From: Xiphophorus maculatus
Lineage: Eukaryota; Chordata; Actinopteri; Cyprinodontiformes; Poeciliidae
Reading direction: 5' to 3'
Assembly: GCF_002775205.1 (NCBI RefSeq)
Contig: NC_036446.1
Coordinates: 694,001-758,000 of the forward strand
Length of the DNA: 64,000 bases
The translations under genes and the position numbers were made by a program. Position 1 is the stretch's first letter, and each line of letters begins with the position of its first letter. This document shows, in pieces, positions 1 through 10,454 of the stretch. Below the pieces are notes generated by a model that made no database searches, had not been told where the DNA came from, and saw only the letters and a list, made by a program, of their open reading frames with translations.

Positions 1-3000
1 GATCAGGACTGAGAACTGGCCTTTAGAACTACCTGCTGCTTTGGGCTGTATATAACTGATTTAACTCAGTAACTGTTACACATGGGATTAGTTTGGAACT
101 TTAAAATTAAGCATACTGAAAATTTCAAAATAAAAGCCTTGAATATTTTACATGACGTAATTGCTCTTTTTGGCCGTATATGACTTTTTCATCCAAAGCA
201 ATGTTACACATGGGATTAGTTCGGAACTTTAAAATGGAGCATAATAATAATTTCAAAATAAAAGCCCTGAATATTTTTACATCATGTAATTGCTCTTTTT
301 GGCTTTATCTGACTTTTCCATCCAAAGCACTGTTACACATGGGATTAGTTTGGAACTTTAAAATTAAGCATACTGAAAATTTCAAAATAAAAGCCTTGAA
401 TATTTTACATGACGTAATTGCTCTTTTTGGCCGTATATGACTTTTTCATCCAAAGCACTGTTACACATGGGATTAGTTTGGAACTTTAAAATGGAGCATA
501 ATAATAATTTCAAAATAAAAGCCTTGAATAGTTTTACATCAGGTAATTGCTGTTTTTGGCTTTATTTGACGTTTTCATCCAAAGCACTGTTACACATGGT
601 ATTAGTTTGGCCCTTTGAAATGAAGATTAACAAAAATTTCAAAATAAAAGCCTTGAATATTTTGACATCATGTAATTGCTCTGTTTTGGCTTTATTTGAC
701 TTTTTCATCCAAAGCACTGTTACACATGGTATTAGTTTGGCCCTTTGAAATGAAGCATACTGAAAATTTCAAAATAAAAGCCTTGAATATTTTTACATGA
801 CGTAATTGCTCTTTTTGGCTTTATTTGACTTTTTCATCCAAAGCACTCTTACACGTGGTATTAGTTCAGAACTTTAAAATGAAGCATACTGAAAATTTCA
901 AAATAAAAGCCTTGAATACTTTTACATCAGCTACTTGTGTTTTGAGCATTATATAACTATTTTAACCCAAGGACTATTACGCATGGGATTAGTTTGGCCC
1001 TTTGAAATGAAGCATACTGAAACTTCCAAAATAAAAGCCTTGACAACATTTTAAATCGTACCGAATGGTGCACGTCCGCCTCGCTTAACGTTCTTGCGGT
1101 TCTCCGCGTGCCACTGGTGACGTCGCGGCGTTCTTTGGCGTCGACGCCGATTTGTGGCGCGACGACGCCGGGCCCGAACCCCACGGCCGCGCCTTGGCAG
1201 GCCCCGGCTAAATTTCTTCCGAAATTTTCTAGTTATTCTTTATTTTTCATCCGTAACCGTTAATGCGGCTCATACCGCTGCGTGCACACCTACAAAAGAG
1301 GTATCAAAACGTGCAGAAAATTCACGCCATTCCAGCTATTACTTTTGGTGGGATTCGGGATTAACATGGCGACATAATTCGCAAAAAACTACGAAAAAAA
1401 CCCCATTATAAGTCAATGGGAAAAATCCTAGAAATACCCTATTTTTGAGGATTTGCTGTGTCGTCACAAATTCACCTAGAAATGCCATTCAAATTTCATT
1501 TTGTAGATACGTCTGTGATCTCTTCGAAAGTGAAGACGGCTCGTCGATACCAGTTATGGTTTGTCCACAATTTGCCTCTAAGCGACCCAAAGTTTCTCAT
1601 TTTTGCTCATATTAGAGTGACAGCCGACCTCGGTTCATATCTGGGCACAACATTTCTTTCTCTCATCACTGTAAATGCTCTGAGTGAGGTACAGATATGA
1701 ATCTCGGGACTATCGCAGAAGACACATTGAACTGTCATACGCTTAAAACGCTTTTCGAATATGTATTACGGTTCCCGAACAAGAAGGATTTGTTTCCAAT
1801 GCTTTTTTTCAGTAAAGTGTGTTTGCTCAAACACACTTGTGTGTTTGAGAGCTCACAGCTCAGAGCTCACACCTGCTGAGACCATTATTTGCCATAGCAA
1901 CGGAACTCAAGAGGCTATTGGCTGCTGGTTAGGACTACGAATACGCATCGTTGTAGTTCTATCTATCCTCAGTTGAAACAGATCAGGACTGAGAACTGGC
2001 CTTTACAACTACTTGCTGCTTTGGGCTGTATATAACTGATTTAACTCAGTAACTGTTACACATGGGATTAGTTTTACACTTTAAAATTAAGCATATTGAA
2101 AATTTCACAATAAAAGCCCTGAATATTTTTACATGACGTAATTGCTCTTTTTTGGCTTTATTTGACTTTTTCATCCAAAGCACTGTTACACATGGTATTA
2201 GTTTGGCCCTTTAAAATGAAGCTTAACAAAAATTTCAAAATAAAAGCCTTGAATATTTTTACATCAGCTACTTGTGTTTTGAGCATTATATAACTATTTT
2301 AACCGAAGGACTATTACGCATGGGATTAGTTTGGCCCTTTGAAATGAAGCATCCTGCAAATTTCAAAATAAAAGCCTTGAATATTTTTACATGACGTAAT
2401 TGCTCTTTTTGGCTTTATTTGACTTTTTCATCCAAAGCACTGTTACACATGGTATTAGTTTGGCCCTTTGAAATGAATATTAACAAAAATTTCAAAATTA
2501 AAGCCTTGAATATTTTTACATCATGTAATTGCTCTTTTTGGCTTTATTTGACTTTTTCATCCAAAGCACTGTTACACGTGGTATTAGTTTGGCCCTTTGA
2601 AATGAAGCTTAACAAAAGTTTCAAAATAAAAGCCTTGAATATTTTTACATGACGTAATTGCTCTTTTTGGCTTTATTTGACTTTTTCATCCAAAGCACTC
2701 TTACACGTGGTATTAGTTCAGAACTTTAAAATGAAGCATACTGAAAATTTCAAAATAAAAGCCTTGAATATTTTACATGAAGTAATTGCTCTTTTTGGCC
2801 GTATATGACTTTTTCATCCAAAGCAATGTTACACATGGGATTAGTTCGGAACTTTAAAATGGAGCATAATAATAATTTCAAAATAAAAGCCTTGAATATT
2901 TTTACATCAGGTAATTGCTGTTTTTGGCTTTATTTGACGTTTTCATCCAAAGCACTGTTACACATGGGATTACTTTGGAACTTTGAAATGAAGCATACTG

Positions 3001-3730
3001 AAAATTTCAAAATAAAAGCCTTGAATATTTTTACATCAGGTAATTGCTGTTTTTGGCTTTATATGACTTTTTCATCCAAAGCACTGTTACACATGGGATT
3101 AGTTTGGAACTTTAAAATGGAGCATAATAATAATTTCAAAATAAAAGCCTTGAATATTTTTACATCAGGTAATTGCTCTTTTTGGCTTTATTTGACTTTT
3201 TCATCCAAAGCACTGTTACACGTGGTATTAGTTTGGCCCTTTGAAATGAAGCATTCTGAAAATTTCAAAATAAAAGCCTTGAATAATTTTACATGACGTA
3301 ATTGCTCTTTTTGGCTTTATTTGACTTTTTCATCCAAAGCACTGTTACACGTGGTATTAGTTTGGCCCTTTGAAATGAAGCATACTGAAAATTTCAAAAT
3401 AAAAGCCTTGAATATTTTTACATCAGCTACTTGTGTTTTGAGCATTATATAACTATTTTAACCCAAGGACTATTACGCATGGGATTAGTTTGGCCCTTTG
3501 AAATGAAGGTTAACAAAACTTCCAAAATAAAAGCCTTGACAACATTTTAAATCGTACCGAACGGTGCACGTCCGCCTCGCTTAACGTTCTTGCGGTTCTC
3601 CGCGTGCCACTGATCACGTCGCGGCGTCCTTTGGCGTCGACGCCGATTTGTGGCGCGACGACGCCGGGCCCATGCCCGACGGGCGCGCCTTGGCAGGCCC
3701 CGGCTAAATTTCTTCCGAAATTTTCTAGTT
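1..3730. repeat. Composite satellite array, ~1.98-kb period with ~128-bp subunits
   Basis: The first bases of the window recur at 1981, so the large period is 1980 bp. Each large copy opens with a run of ~128-bp subunits. Copy 1 has about 8 (1-1054) and copy 2 has about 12 (1981-3553). A subunit typically begins GTAATTGCTCTTTTTGGC and contains ACTGTTACACATGGGATTAG and TTTCAAAATAAAAGCCTTGA. A variant subunit beginning CTACTTGTGTTTTGAGCATT closes each run (about 928 and 3426) and also occurs inside copy 2 near 2267. A GC-rich segment follows (1045-1230 and 3541-3727), nearly identical in both copies. Copy 1 then continues for 750 bp to 1980, while copy 2 breaks off near 3728 into unrelated DNA. 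The array probably extends left of the window. Some subunits are ~129 bp (43 codons), so long frames stay open by arithmetic; I do not regard these as genes. Confidence 0.85.
1231..1980. repeat. Non-subunit spacer of the composite satellite
   Basis: This 750-bp stretch follows the GC-rich segment in the first large copy and is missing from the second, which is cut at its edge. It contains a short hairpin near 1817-1846 built from GTGTGTTTGCTCAAACACAC-type sequence. It has no open frame of convincing length and no recognisable domain. It is probably the rest of the repeated unit, since it joins the next copy directly at 1980/1981. Confidence 0.5.
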
Positions 3731-4164
3731 TTTACAATCGGGACTCTGAAGACTCACGTGAAGATGACGTGTCGCACGTCTTTTCCGGTCAGTCGTCATG
3801 GAAACAGGACGCTCATCCAGCGTGCTGATGCGGACCAGAGTGGAAACAAACATGTTGTAAAATGAAAACAAAGTACCACTGTATCCACCTTTATGTGTGT
3901 AAACACCCACTGTTGCTGCACCTCATTTTTTTAATGTTCAAGTAAAACATTTTAGAATTGATTTTATATTATATTGGGTATTGTTAAAACGTCAGTGCTT
4001 AATAAATGTTTTCAGAATCTTGTAATATTGTTTATGAAGCATATAATATCTATGAATATGATCTATAAAACTAATTTTATGAAGAATGAATATTACTCTA
4101 TGCAATTGCATTGCCTTTATTTTAGTGAGGTAAGTACAGTTATTTCTGCACAACAGACCCTGTC

Positions 4165-4220
<56 letters not shown>

Positions 4221-4759
4221 TGCTCTGATCAGAGGAGCACAGAGAAACTGCAAAATATTGACCTTATGTTTAGTTTCTACCTTCATTAAAGAGCCTCAGA
4301 CTAATTGTGACGTTAGATAAATGACTTGTAACTTGTTGGTTGTTAAAGGGAGAGTGGAGGCTCAATTCCACATCATGGTTTAAAACCAAACCTGCATGAT
4401 CAGAACCTTGGACCCGGTGTCACAGCTCTCGTCTCTGCGGCATCACAATTCTGGGCCCCGTAAAGCATAATCTCTTGTTTATGAGGTTGTTCATGAGGCT
4501 AACATGAAGGTAATAACCTCTGAACTATACATTAGCCCTTATATATTTCTTCTCCCAGGTACATGTCTGATCATTTCTTTCTCTCTTATTTCTGTTGCAG
4601 CCAGAGTCTTTGTATGTGGACACTCAGTATTTGCCGTCTCTTCAGTTCCTCTTGTCTGTCCTCCACAAGCAGGGACTCACTGATAGACCACTCTGCTTCT
4701 GGGGCTGACACACTCTCCCACGTCCCCACACCCAGTGTATCCTGTACAGGTATGCAAGT
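3731..4759. other. Unassigned DNA between the satellite and the pseudogene
   Basis: No convincing gene is visible. A (CAGA)n microsatellite lies at 4164-4219. A splice-acceptor-like TCTGTTGCAG ends at 4600 and is followed by a 30-codon open stretch that stops in CFWG-stop near 4708. It could be a stray exon of the neighbouring decayed gene, but I cannot tie it to a family. Confidence 0.5.
4164..4219. repeat. (CAGA)n microsatellite
   Basis: About fourteen uninterrupted tetranucleotide copies in otherwise AT-rich non-coding DNA. Confidence 0.95.
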
Positions 4760-5950
4760 TTGCTAAATAAAATAAATAACATTGACCTTAAAGGTGTAGT
4801 TACCTTAACCAAACACCTCAGTTATGGGAAAAGGAACTGGAAATGCAAGTTGTGCAACTTCACAACATCAAAAAGATTAGACCTGCTGAAACACAGCAGG
4901 CTAATGCATGGGCATTTTGGTCGGGTCCACTCCATCCCCTGCCTCTATGCAGATTGTCCTTGCACTGTCAAGACATGGGGTGCATTAAGGACACATTTAT
5001 CAAGGCAGCATTCTCAGTCTGTCATTTAAAATTTTATTTGTGTCCTTTTATTTCCTAGATCAAGGAAGAGTTCAGACGTATCACGACAGTTTCCTTGGAG
5101 GAGACATTCATGCTAAAGCTTGATGAGTACACACCAAGTCTTATGCAGCTTATGCGTGCTAAAGGAGGGGCTGCTGGTTCCAAGATGCACCCTCTGTTGG
5201 ACACTTTAAATGACGTATGTTATTTAACTTTTTTTCTCAAATATGTCATTATTGATATACGTGAATTAATTTGTAAAGAATTGCTTTGTTGTGCACAAAG
5301 TTGAGCTCCTTACCAACTTAAACTACCCTTTTTTTTAAGCAATTCGGTGTTAGTGTATGTAATTCTCTCCCCACTTTCCACTAACAGTCTTTTCACTAAA
5401 TTGTATCTCCCTACAGACACAGAGCATTGAGAAAAATAGGGATGCAGTTGTCTGCTGCCTCATTAACTACCTTGGTGAAAGACAAGAAGATCTTTTCCAT
5501 GACTGCCAGGTATGTCATTGATAACAGATGATTGATTAACTCAAGGGATCCTCTCCTCTTTTGATCACTCCCCTCTGCTCTCCTTTAGATAAGTTGAAAT
5601 GTATTGAAACAGCATATTCAATAAAATTAAAAATGTGTATCTTTTTTGTTTCTTTCTTTTTAACATGTAGGAATGTGAGGACTACACAGACAAAATAATG
5701 AAGGTGATCGTGATGCACAACATCATGGCTGAGGAGGATCCATCAGATTGTGATTGAGGGAAACCAAGTGATGGACGGATGTGGAAGCCGAACATCTGTA
5801 CTGCTGATGGGACTGATATATGCCCTCAACCATGACTATCCAAAGCAGCTCAAGAACACATTTGAAGCTTTTCAAAAACTTTTTTTGGAACTTGATGGGG
5901 CAAAACTACTGAAGAAGATCCACAGCCTCAAAAACAAGCTCATGCAATAG
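4760..5950 (+). pseudogene. Zinc-finger / SAMD3-like multicopy fish gene, decayed copy
   Basis: This resembles a multicopy uncharacterised fish family often labelled SAMD3-like. Four coding pieces are visible. 4760-5029 carries two zinc-finger-like units: CKLCNF with a paired-His end, then CLYADC with HLSRQH. It runs into a stop after QSVI. 5059-5214 follows a TTTCCTAG acceptor and ends at GTATGT; it includes EETFMLKLDEYTPSLMQL. 5417-5509 (GERQEDLFHDCQ) also has clean splice sites. 5671-5950 encodes ECEDYTDKIMKVIVMHNIM, then the family's usual C-terminus LLMGLIYALNHDYPKQL and a stop at 5948-5950. A one-base frameshift at about 5749-5750, after EEDPSD, breaks the last exon. The zinc-finger piece stops without joining the next exon, so middle exons are missing. 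The family assignment rests on memory of similar fish proteins. Confidence 0.65.
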
Positions 5951-8900
5951 ACATACATTTCCCCTCTTATTCCAAGAGGATCTTTTGTCTGGACAGAGAG
6001 TTTTAATGGAGTATAGTTTTATATTTTTGTTCTCTTCCCTCCTCTGCTCCACACACAGACACAGAAATATCTGTACAGATGGATACATAAGTATGTTGCA
6101 ACCTCTCTCAGTTTTTTTGTTGTGTATAAATACACCTGCAGATTTCAGATTTGCTCAGTCACTGTTGTGTGAGGCCGAAGAAACACAAGTAAGAGTTTAG
6201 ATACAAGAAAATCTTCATGTGATTGGACATCTCTTGCACCTCTGCTCTGATCACCTCACTTCTCCTTTTCTCTGATCTACTCCTTTCTTATCGAGCAGTC
6301 TGGATGTTCTAAAGCAGGGATATGTTTTATTGTCCAACATTACTGAAACAACAGTTGAAGTTGTTGGGTTATAATGCAGGTTCATTATTTGAAATGTTGT
6401 GTGACACTGTTGTGCTGCAGTTTATTCTGTGTTTTTGTTTTTGATGACTTTATGGATTAAAAACATTGAGAAGGTGTACGAGCTGAATGTCTTTTTTGGG
6501 GGTACATCTTACCTTCTCTGAATAAGTAATGGTTATTAACTGATTTTAATTAACTTTGATTTGTAATTATCAGGTATTACCTACTAGCAAACAAGACATA
6601 GTTTTACCTAATTTAACTGAGTAAGTAGCTGTTGAATATATACATAAATATGAGGTAAAGTTTACCCAATTTCTTTAAGTATTTCATATATTTTTTGTTC
6701 AGTTACTTTATACTCAATATATGGAATTGAATTTACCCCAAAAGAGTCAATGCAAATTGTTACCTCAGATTTATTAGGTAAATTCTATAGATGAGTTTTT
6801 TCAGTGTGGAAAAATTCAGAGCAAACATGAATCTCTGATACCAGAGGTTCTCTTGTCAGAGGTTCATGGGACTGGTTCTGGACCGTTTTGTGCTGGTCCA
6901 GAACCAGCAGAACCAGTCCGGTCTGAAGCTCCACTTGTCTTTTCTTACAGTAAATCCAGCAAAAATGATTTTATTTTCATTTAAAAAATAAATATTAATT
7001 TCAGCAGTCTTTCAGGATGCGTTCAGGGACGGTGGGAGAGTTGGACCCGGCTGGTTAACCAGAACCAGAACCGCAGCTTAAACCTCCATTAATTATTAAA
7101 TGAACTCAAAGCCGAGAAACGAGATCAGACACCGAACCGGGGCAGTAATCTGATTACTCTCTTTCTGGTTTCACCCCGATGGAACGGGTCTGAGTTGATT
7201 TCCGCTGGGACCAGCACCAGACTGGAGCTGAAGCATCCAACAGAACCAAAACTCAAAGAGCAGAACAGAAGAACTTTAGACACTTGAACGTGTTTTTCAC
7301 AAACAGAAACATTTTATACTTTGTCAGGATCCAAACAGGGCTCAGCCGGAGCAGAAACGGACCCGGTAGCGGCCCGGTTCCGATGCAGCAGCCCTGAGGA
7401 ACACCAGGCTGGCTCCTGATGGACGCGCCGTCTCCCTCATAGTCAAGCAGCCAGAAAGAGGCAGCAGGAACTCTGACCTTCATGATGTAACGGAGCAGCG
7501 AAAGCCAATGAAGTGAACAAGGCCGCGCCCGGCCTCTGATTATGATAAAATATGTCTGAGCGCCACCAAAGACAAACGCACGTCCCCCCGTGACAGATAT
7601 GGCTCCATATTTTAATAACGGCCCAATTTCTGCAGCACTAAAGTGTTTTACTGCAACCCATAAAACATGGAGGCCGACACAGGAAGCCTGGTTCCCAACG
7701 CCAACGAGCCAGAGGAGCAGGAGGAAACGGAAAACACAGAGGAACCAAAGAGCCATGGGAATATCCAGATAATGGTTTTCCAAACAAATATTTCCCCATC
7801 ACACTAAAACTGGGTTTAGATTGCAGTAAAGGTGTAGTACGCATCATCAGGCCTGTTCAGTCTGCTTTAACCCGACTCCGGTCCGTTTGCTATAAAGTCC
7901 GGTACGGTTGGTGAGGTGTGGACGCTAACCGACCTCTGACCTCTGGTCCTCTGGTCCTCCAAACCTCAGTCTGGGTTTGGTTGAAGTGAACTCTGGTTTG
8001 GTTTGAATATGAACGCCCAGCAGACCAGAGGCTCCAAAAGCCGGAAGTGGACTACAGCGCAGGGCATTCTGGGTAAATACAACCAAAACAAATGTGCTAG
8101 TTTAGCGCTAGTGGGAGAAATGGCTCCTGGTCTTTAGCCAGAAACAAAAGAAACTGGAGGAAAGCCGTCTTTGATAATGTGAAAAACTACGATATGTTAC
8201 TGTTTTTTAGTGGATGGAGATTGTAACTTTATTAGCAACATTTCATAAGAGATACTAAATAAATACTAATAAAGTCCTACCACTTTTTAATAGCTCAATA
8301 ACATTTTTATTTTACAATAAAAATGATTGAACTATTACTTACCATAACTAAAAAACAGTTATTATGCACATGAAAAACTTCATACCTGGTCCCAGCGAAC
8401 CCAAAGGAACGGGCTCTTTGCACCTGCTGTTTTTATTCATTATGCTTGGGTTGTTAGCTTAGTCCCAAATGCGGCTCTTTTTTACCCTTTGAGTTACCAT
8501 GACAGCTAGAAAAGACAAAGTCTTATTTCAGACGCAGATAAAACAATACTATGAACATTATTGTCTTCCTAATATAATGGGCTTTTAAGTTTTCATGGAT
8601 TTCCAAGCGGTCCTGAATTAAGAAGATGGTGGCTTGTAAATATTCGTGGCTACCAGTTAAAGCTAACGCCGCACAGCAAAGTTTACAGCCTTCACTTCAC
8701 TCCGGATCAACTTGTTCAGCCTAAAGCAGAAGGTAAAGGAGCCTCCTGTGTTATTTCCATGGACTCACTTCTGTATTCAGCCTGAAAGAGTTTATGGGAA
8801 CCAGAGAGCAGACCAGAGCCAGACAGCCGAGCTACTGATCCGCCTGTACACACTGCTGGAAACACCGTCCTGCTTCACTAGAAACATGCTAAACTAATAA

Positions 8901-9522
8901 AGCGAAATAACATGGAGACTTTAAGGAACACGGCCATATTTTTCTAAAAGCAACAACTGAACCTGAACAGTCAGCTGAACTAGAACTCCGACACCAGAGC
9001 TGCTCTACTGTTAAGCTATGGGCTTGTTGTTCCTCAGGCTGCAGAAACAAAAAGCCTGAACCGTAAAATCCCCGTTACTTGGTCTCTGACACTAACAACA
9101 ATAAACCACGTAATATACTTGAAAACAAGGTAAAAACATTGTCCGTTAGAATGGATGAAAAATGTTTAGATACTTAAATAGCACATTTTTATAAGAAAAA
9201 TGTCAGAGAATATTGCCTACTAGCATAAGCTAAAGCTAATGTTAGCCACAAAGTTTAAAGAAAGTAAAACTCACCTTCGTATCTGTATAACGAGGCGAAC
9301 ATCTTAAAACCTTTCTCCAGCTTATTGTCGGGGCTTCAGATCGATGTTCATCATTAATTGTTACCTTGGACAAGCCCTGCTAACACCCAGTGGAAAGAGC
9401 CTTTTTCAATAGATCGGAAACGATTGAGCCGCTTTTCCCCGAACGCGGAAGCTGAGGAGCAAAGAGCCCATAGAGACCGTATGCTAGCAGGAAACTTCTG
9501 ACCCACCATAATGGTACGGCCC
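5951..9522. other. Gene-poor stretch with 3'-UTR-like and repeat-like DNA
   Basis: 5951-6480 may be the old 3' untranslated region of the decayed gene; it ends with an ATTAAA at about 6455. 6500-6800 is AT-rich with repeated GGTAAA/TTTACC words, suggesting a decayed mobile element. 7490-7780 has runs such as ATTATGATAAAATATG and CCATATTTTAATAACGG that look somewhat like conserved non-coding DNA. 8000-9522 holds dispersed-repeat-like sequence into which the solo LTR at 9523 inserted. A 176-residue minus-strand open frame at 7253-7783 has no recognisable domain. Confidence 0.45.
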
Positions 9523-10052
9523 TGTAGGAGCCATTTCTCCATTATTTTCAGTTAAAGTTTAGAATGTAGATTATTTAGTTTATTTTTTTGTTTTGTAGTT
9601 TATTTATAATTAGAATGTTTATTTTGTTGTTTCTAAATAAGGTTTTGGTTAGTAATTCACTTAATTAGTTAATTGATTTCAGTTTGGGAAGTGGGTGTGT
9701 TTCACAGTATAAATACGTAGAGTTTAGATGAGTCTTCAGGCTTATGGGTGGTCTTATGGTTTTTTACCTGTCTGTCTGTCATCAGTCAGTCAGTCAGTTT
9801 TATCAGTGAGAACAGGTCCAGGAGTTAGGGTAGGTTTATCTGAAGCCTGCAATTTGTTTTTAGCCAAAAAAACTGAATAAAGTAAACAAAAGCTGCATTA
9901 TGACTGTTTTGACCTTTTGTTGGACTGCGTAAACCAGAACCCATGATGCCCAGTATTGACTGTTTGAGTTTATTTCATTTTGCTTTGATCACCTTTGAGA
10001 TTTGAATTTTTTTGATTTTGGAATTAAGTTTTTGGGACAAATAGTCAATACA
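9523..10052 (+). mobile_element. Solo LTR with 5-bp target duplication GGCCC
   Basis: The 530-bp segment begins TGTAGGAGCC and ends AGTCAATACA, fitting the TG...CA ends of retroviral-type LTRs. It is flanked directly by GGCCC on both sides (9518-9522 and 10053-10057), a 5-bp target-site duplication as made by Gypsy and BEL/Pao integrases. It contains a TATAAATA box at 9708-9715 and an AATAAA signal at 9876-9881, in the right order for plus-strand U3-R-U5. No internal retrotransposon sequence adjoins it, so it is most simply the product of recombination between two LTRs. Its ends resemble the BEL LTRs at 29.5 and 36.7 kb only in the first few bases, so it is a different family. Confidence 0.75.
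9708..9715 (+). promoter_or_regulatory. TATA box of the solo LTR
   Basis: TATAAATA lies 185 bp into the LTR and about 165 bp before its AATAAA, matching a U3 promoter followed by R. Whether it is active cannot be seen. Confidence 0.5.
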
Positions 10053-10388
10053 GGCCCGTTAAATTTATGCATTTAAACACCGAACTGGAACCCAAAATAA
10101 CACTCTACGAGCTTAAGAGCCCATATCTCACCATATCCATAATAAAGGATAGACGAGTCAAGCAGCATGATCCGGACCCTTGGCTCATTTGCGCATGCGC
10201 TGAAGAAATTCTTCCGGATTCTTTAAACATACATCAACAAAGTGTAAAATATTCATTTATGTTGACTGAAATACTCCTTGTTATAAAACACATTTTAGGC
10301 AATTTTATAATTCTCTTAATGAATAACTGTCATAATTTAGCTAAACGATTATTAGATTAGAATATTGTGTATAAAATATACACAATAT

Positions 10389-10448
10389 TACGGAAGAGGA
10401 TTAGGGCCACCGAAAAAAAAAAAAAGAGTTCCCTAATCCTCTTCCGTA
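10389..10448. mobile_element. 60-bp micro-MITE (nearly pure inverted repeat)
   Basis: TACGGAAGAGGATTAGGG at the left is answered by CCCTAATCCTCTTCCGTA at the right, a perfect 18-bp terminal inverted repeat around an A-rich spacer. CAATAT flanks it on both sides (10383-10388 and 10449-10454), a 6-bp target duplication. The left end (ACGGAAGAggATTAGGGCCACcgAAAA) recurs in modified form at about 38299 in gtf2a2 intron 1. The pieces therefore belong to one repeat family. Confidence 0.75.
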
Positions 10449-10454
10449 CAATAT

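Noticed and set aside
2805-3296. 163-codon open frame in the satellite
   Set aside because: It simply repeats a 43-residue unit because some subunits are 129 bp; there is no start context, domain or splice structure.
4600-4708. Possible exon QPESLYVDTQYLPSL after a good acceptor
   Set aside because: It ends in a stop within about 36 codons and I cannot connect it to the pseudogene or to a known family.
7253-7783. 176-codon minus-strand open frame
   Set aside because: No recognisable domain, no supporting promoter or splice sites, and the underlying DNA looks non-coding.
8118-9541. 15-bp inverted match GGAGAAATGGCTCCT at 8118 and 9527 as ends of a 1.4-kb transposon
   Set aside because: The right-hand word lies inside the solo LTR, which has its own boundaries and target duplication, so the pair does not define one element.
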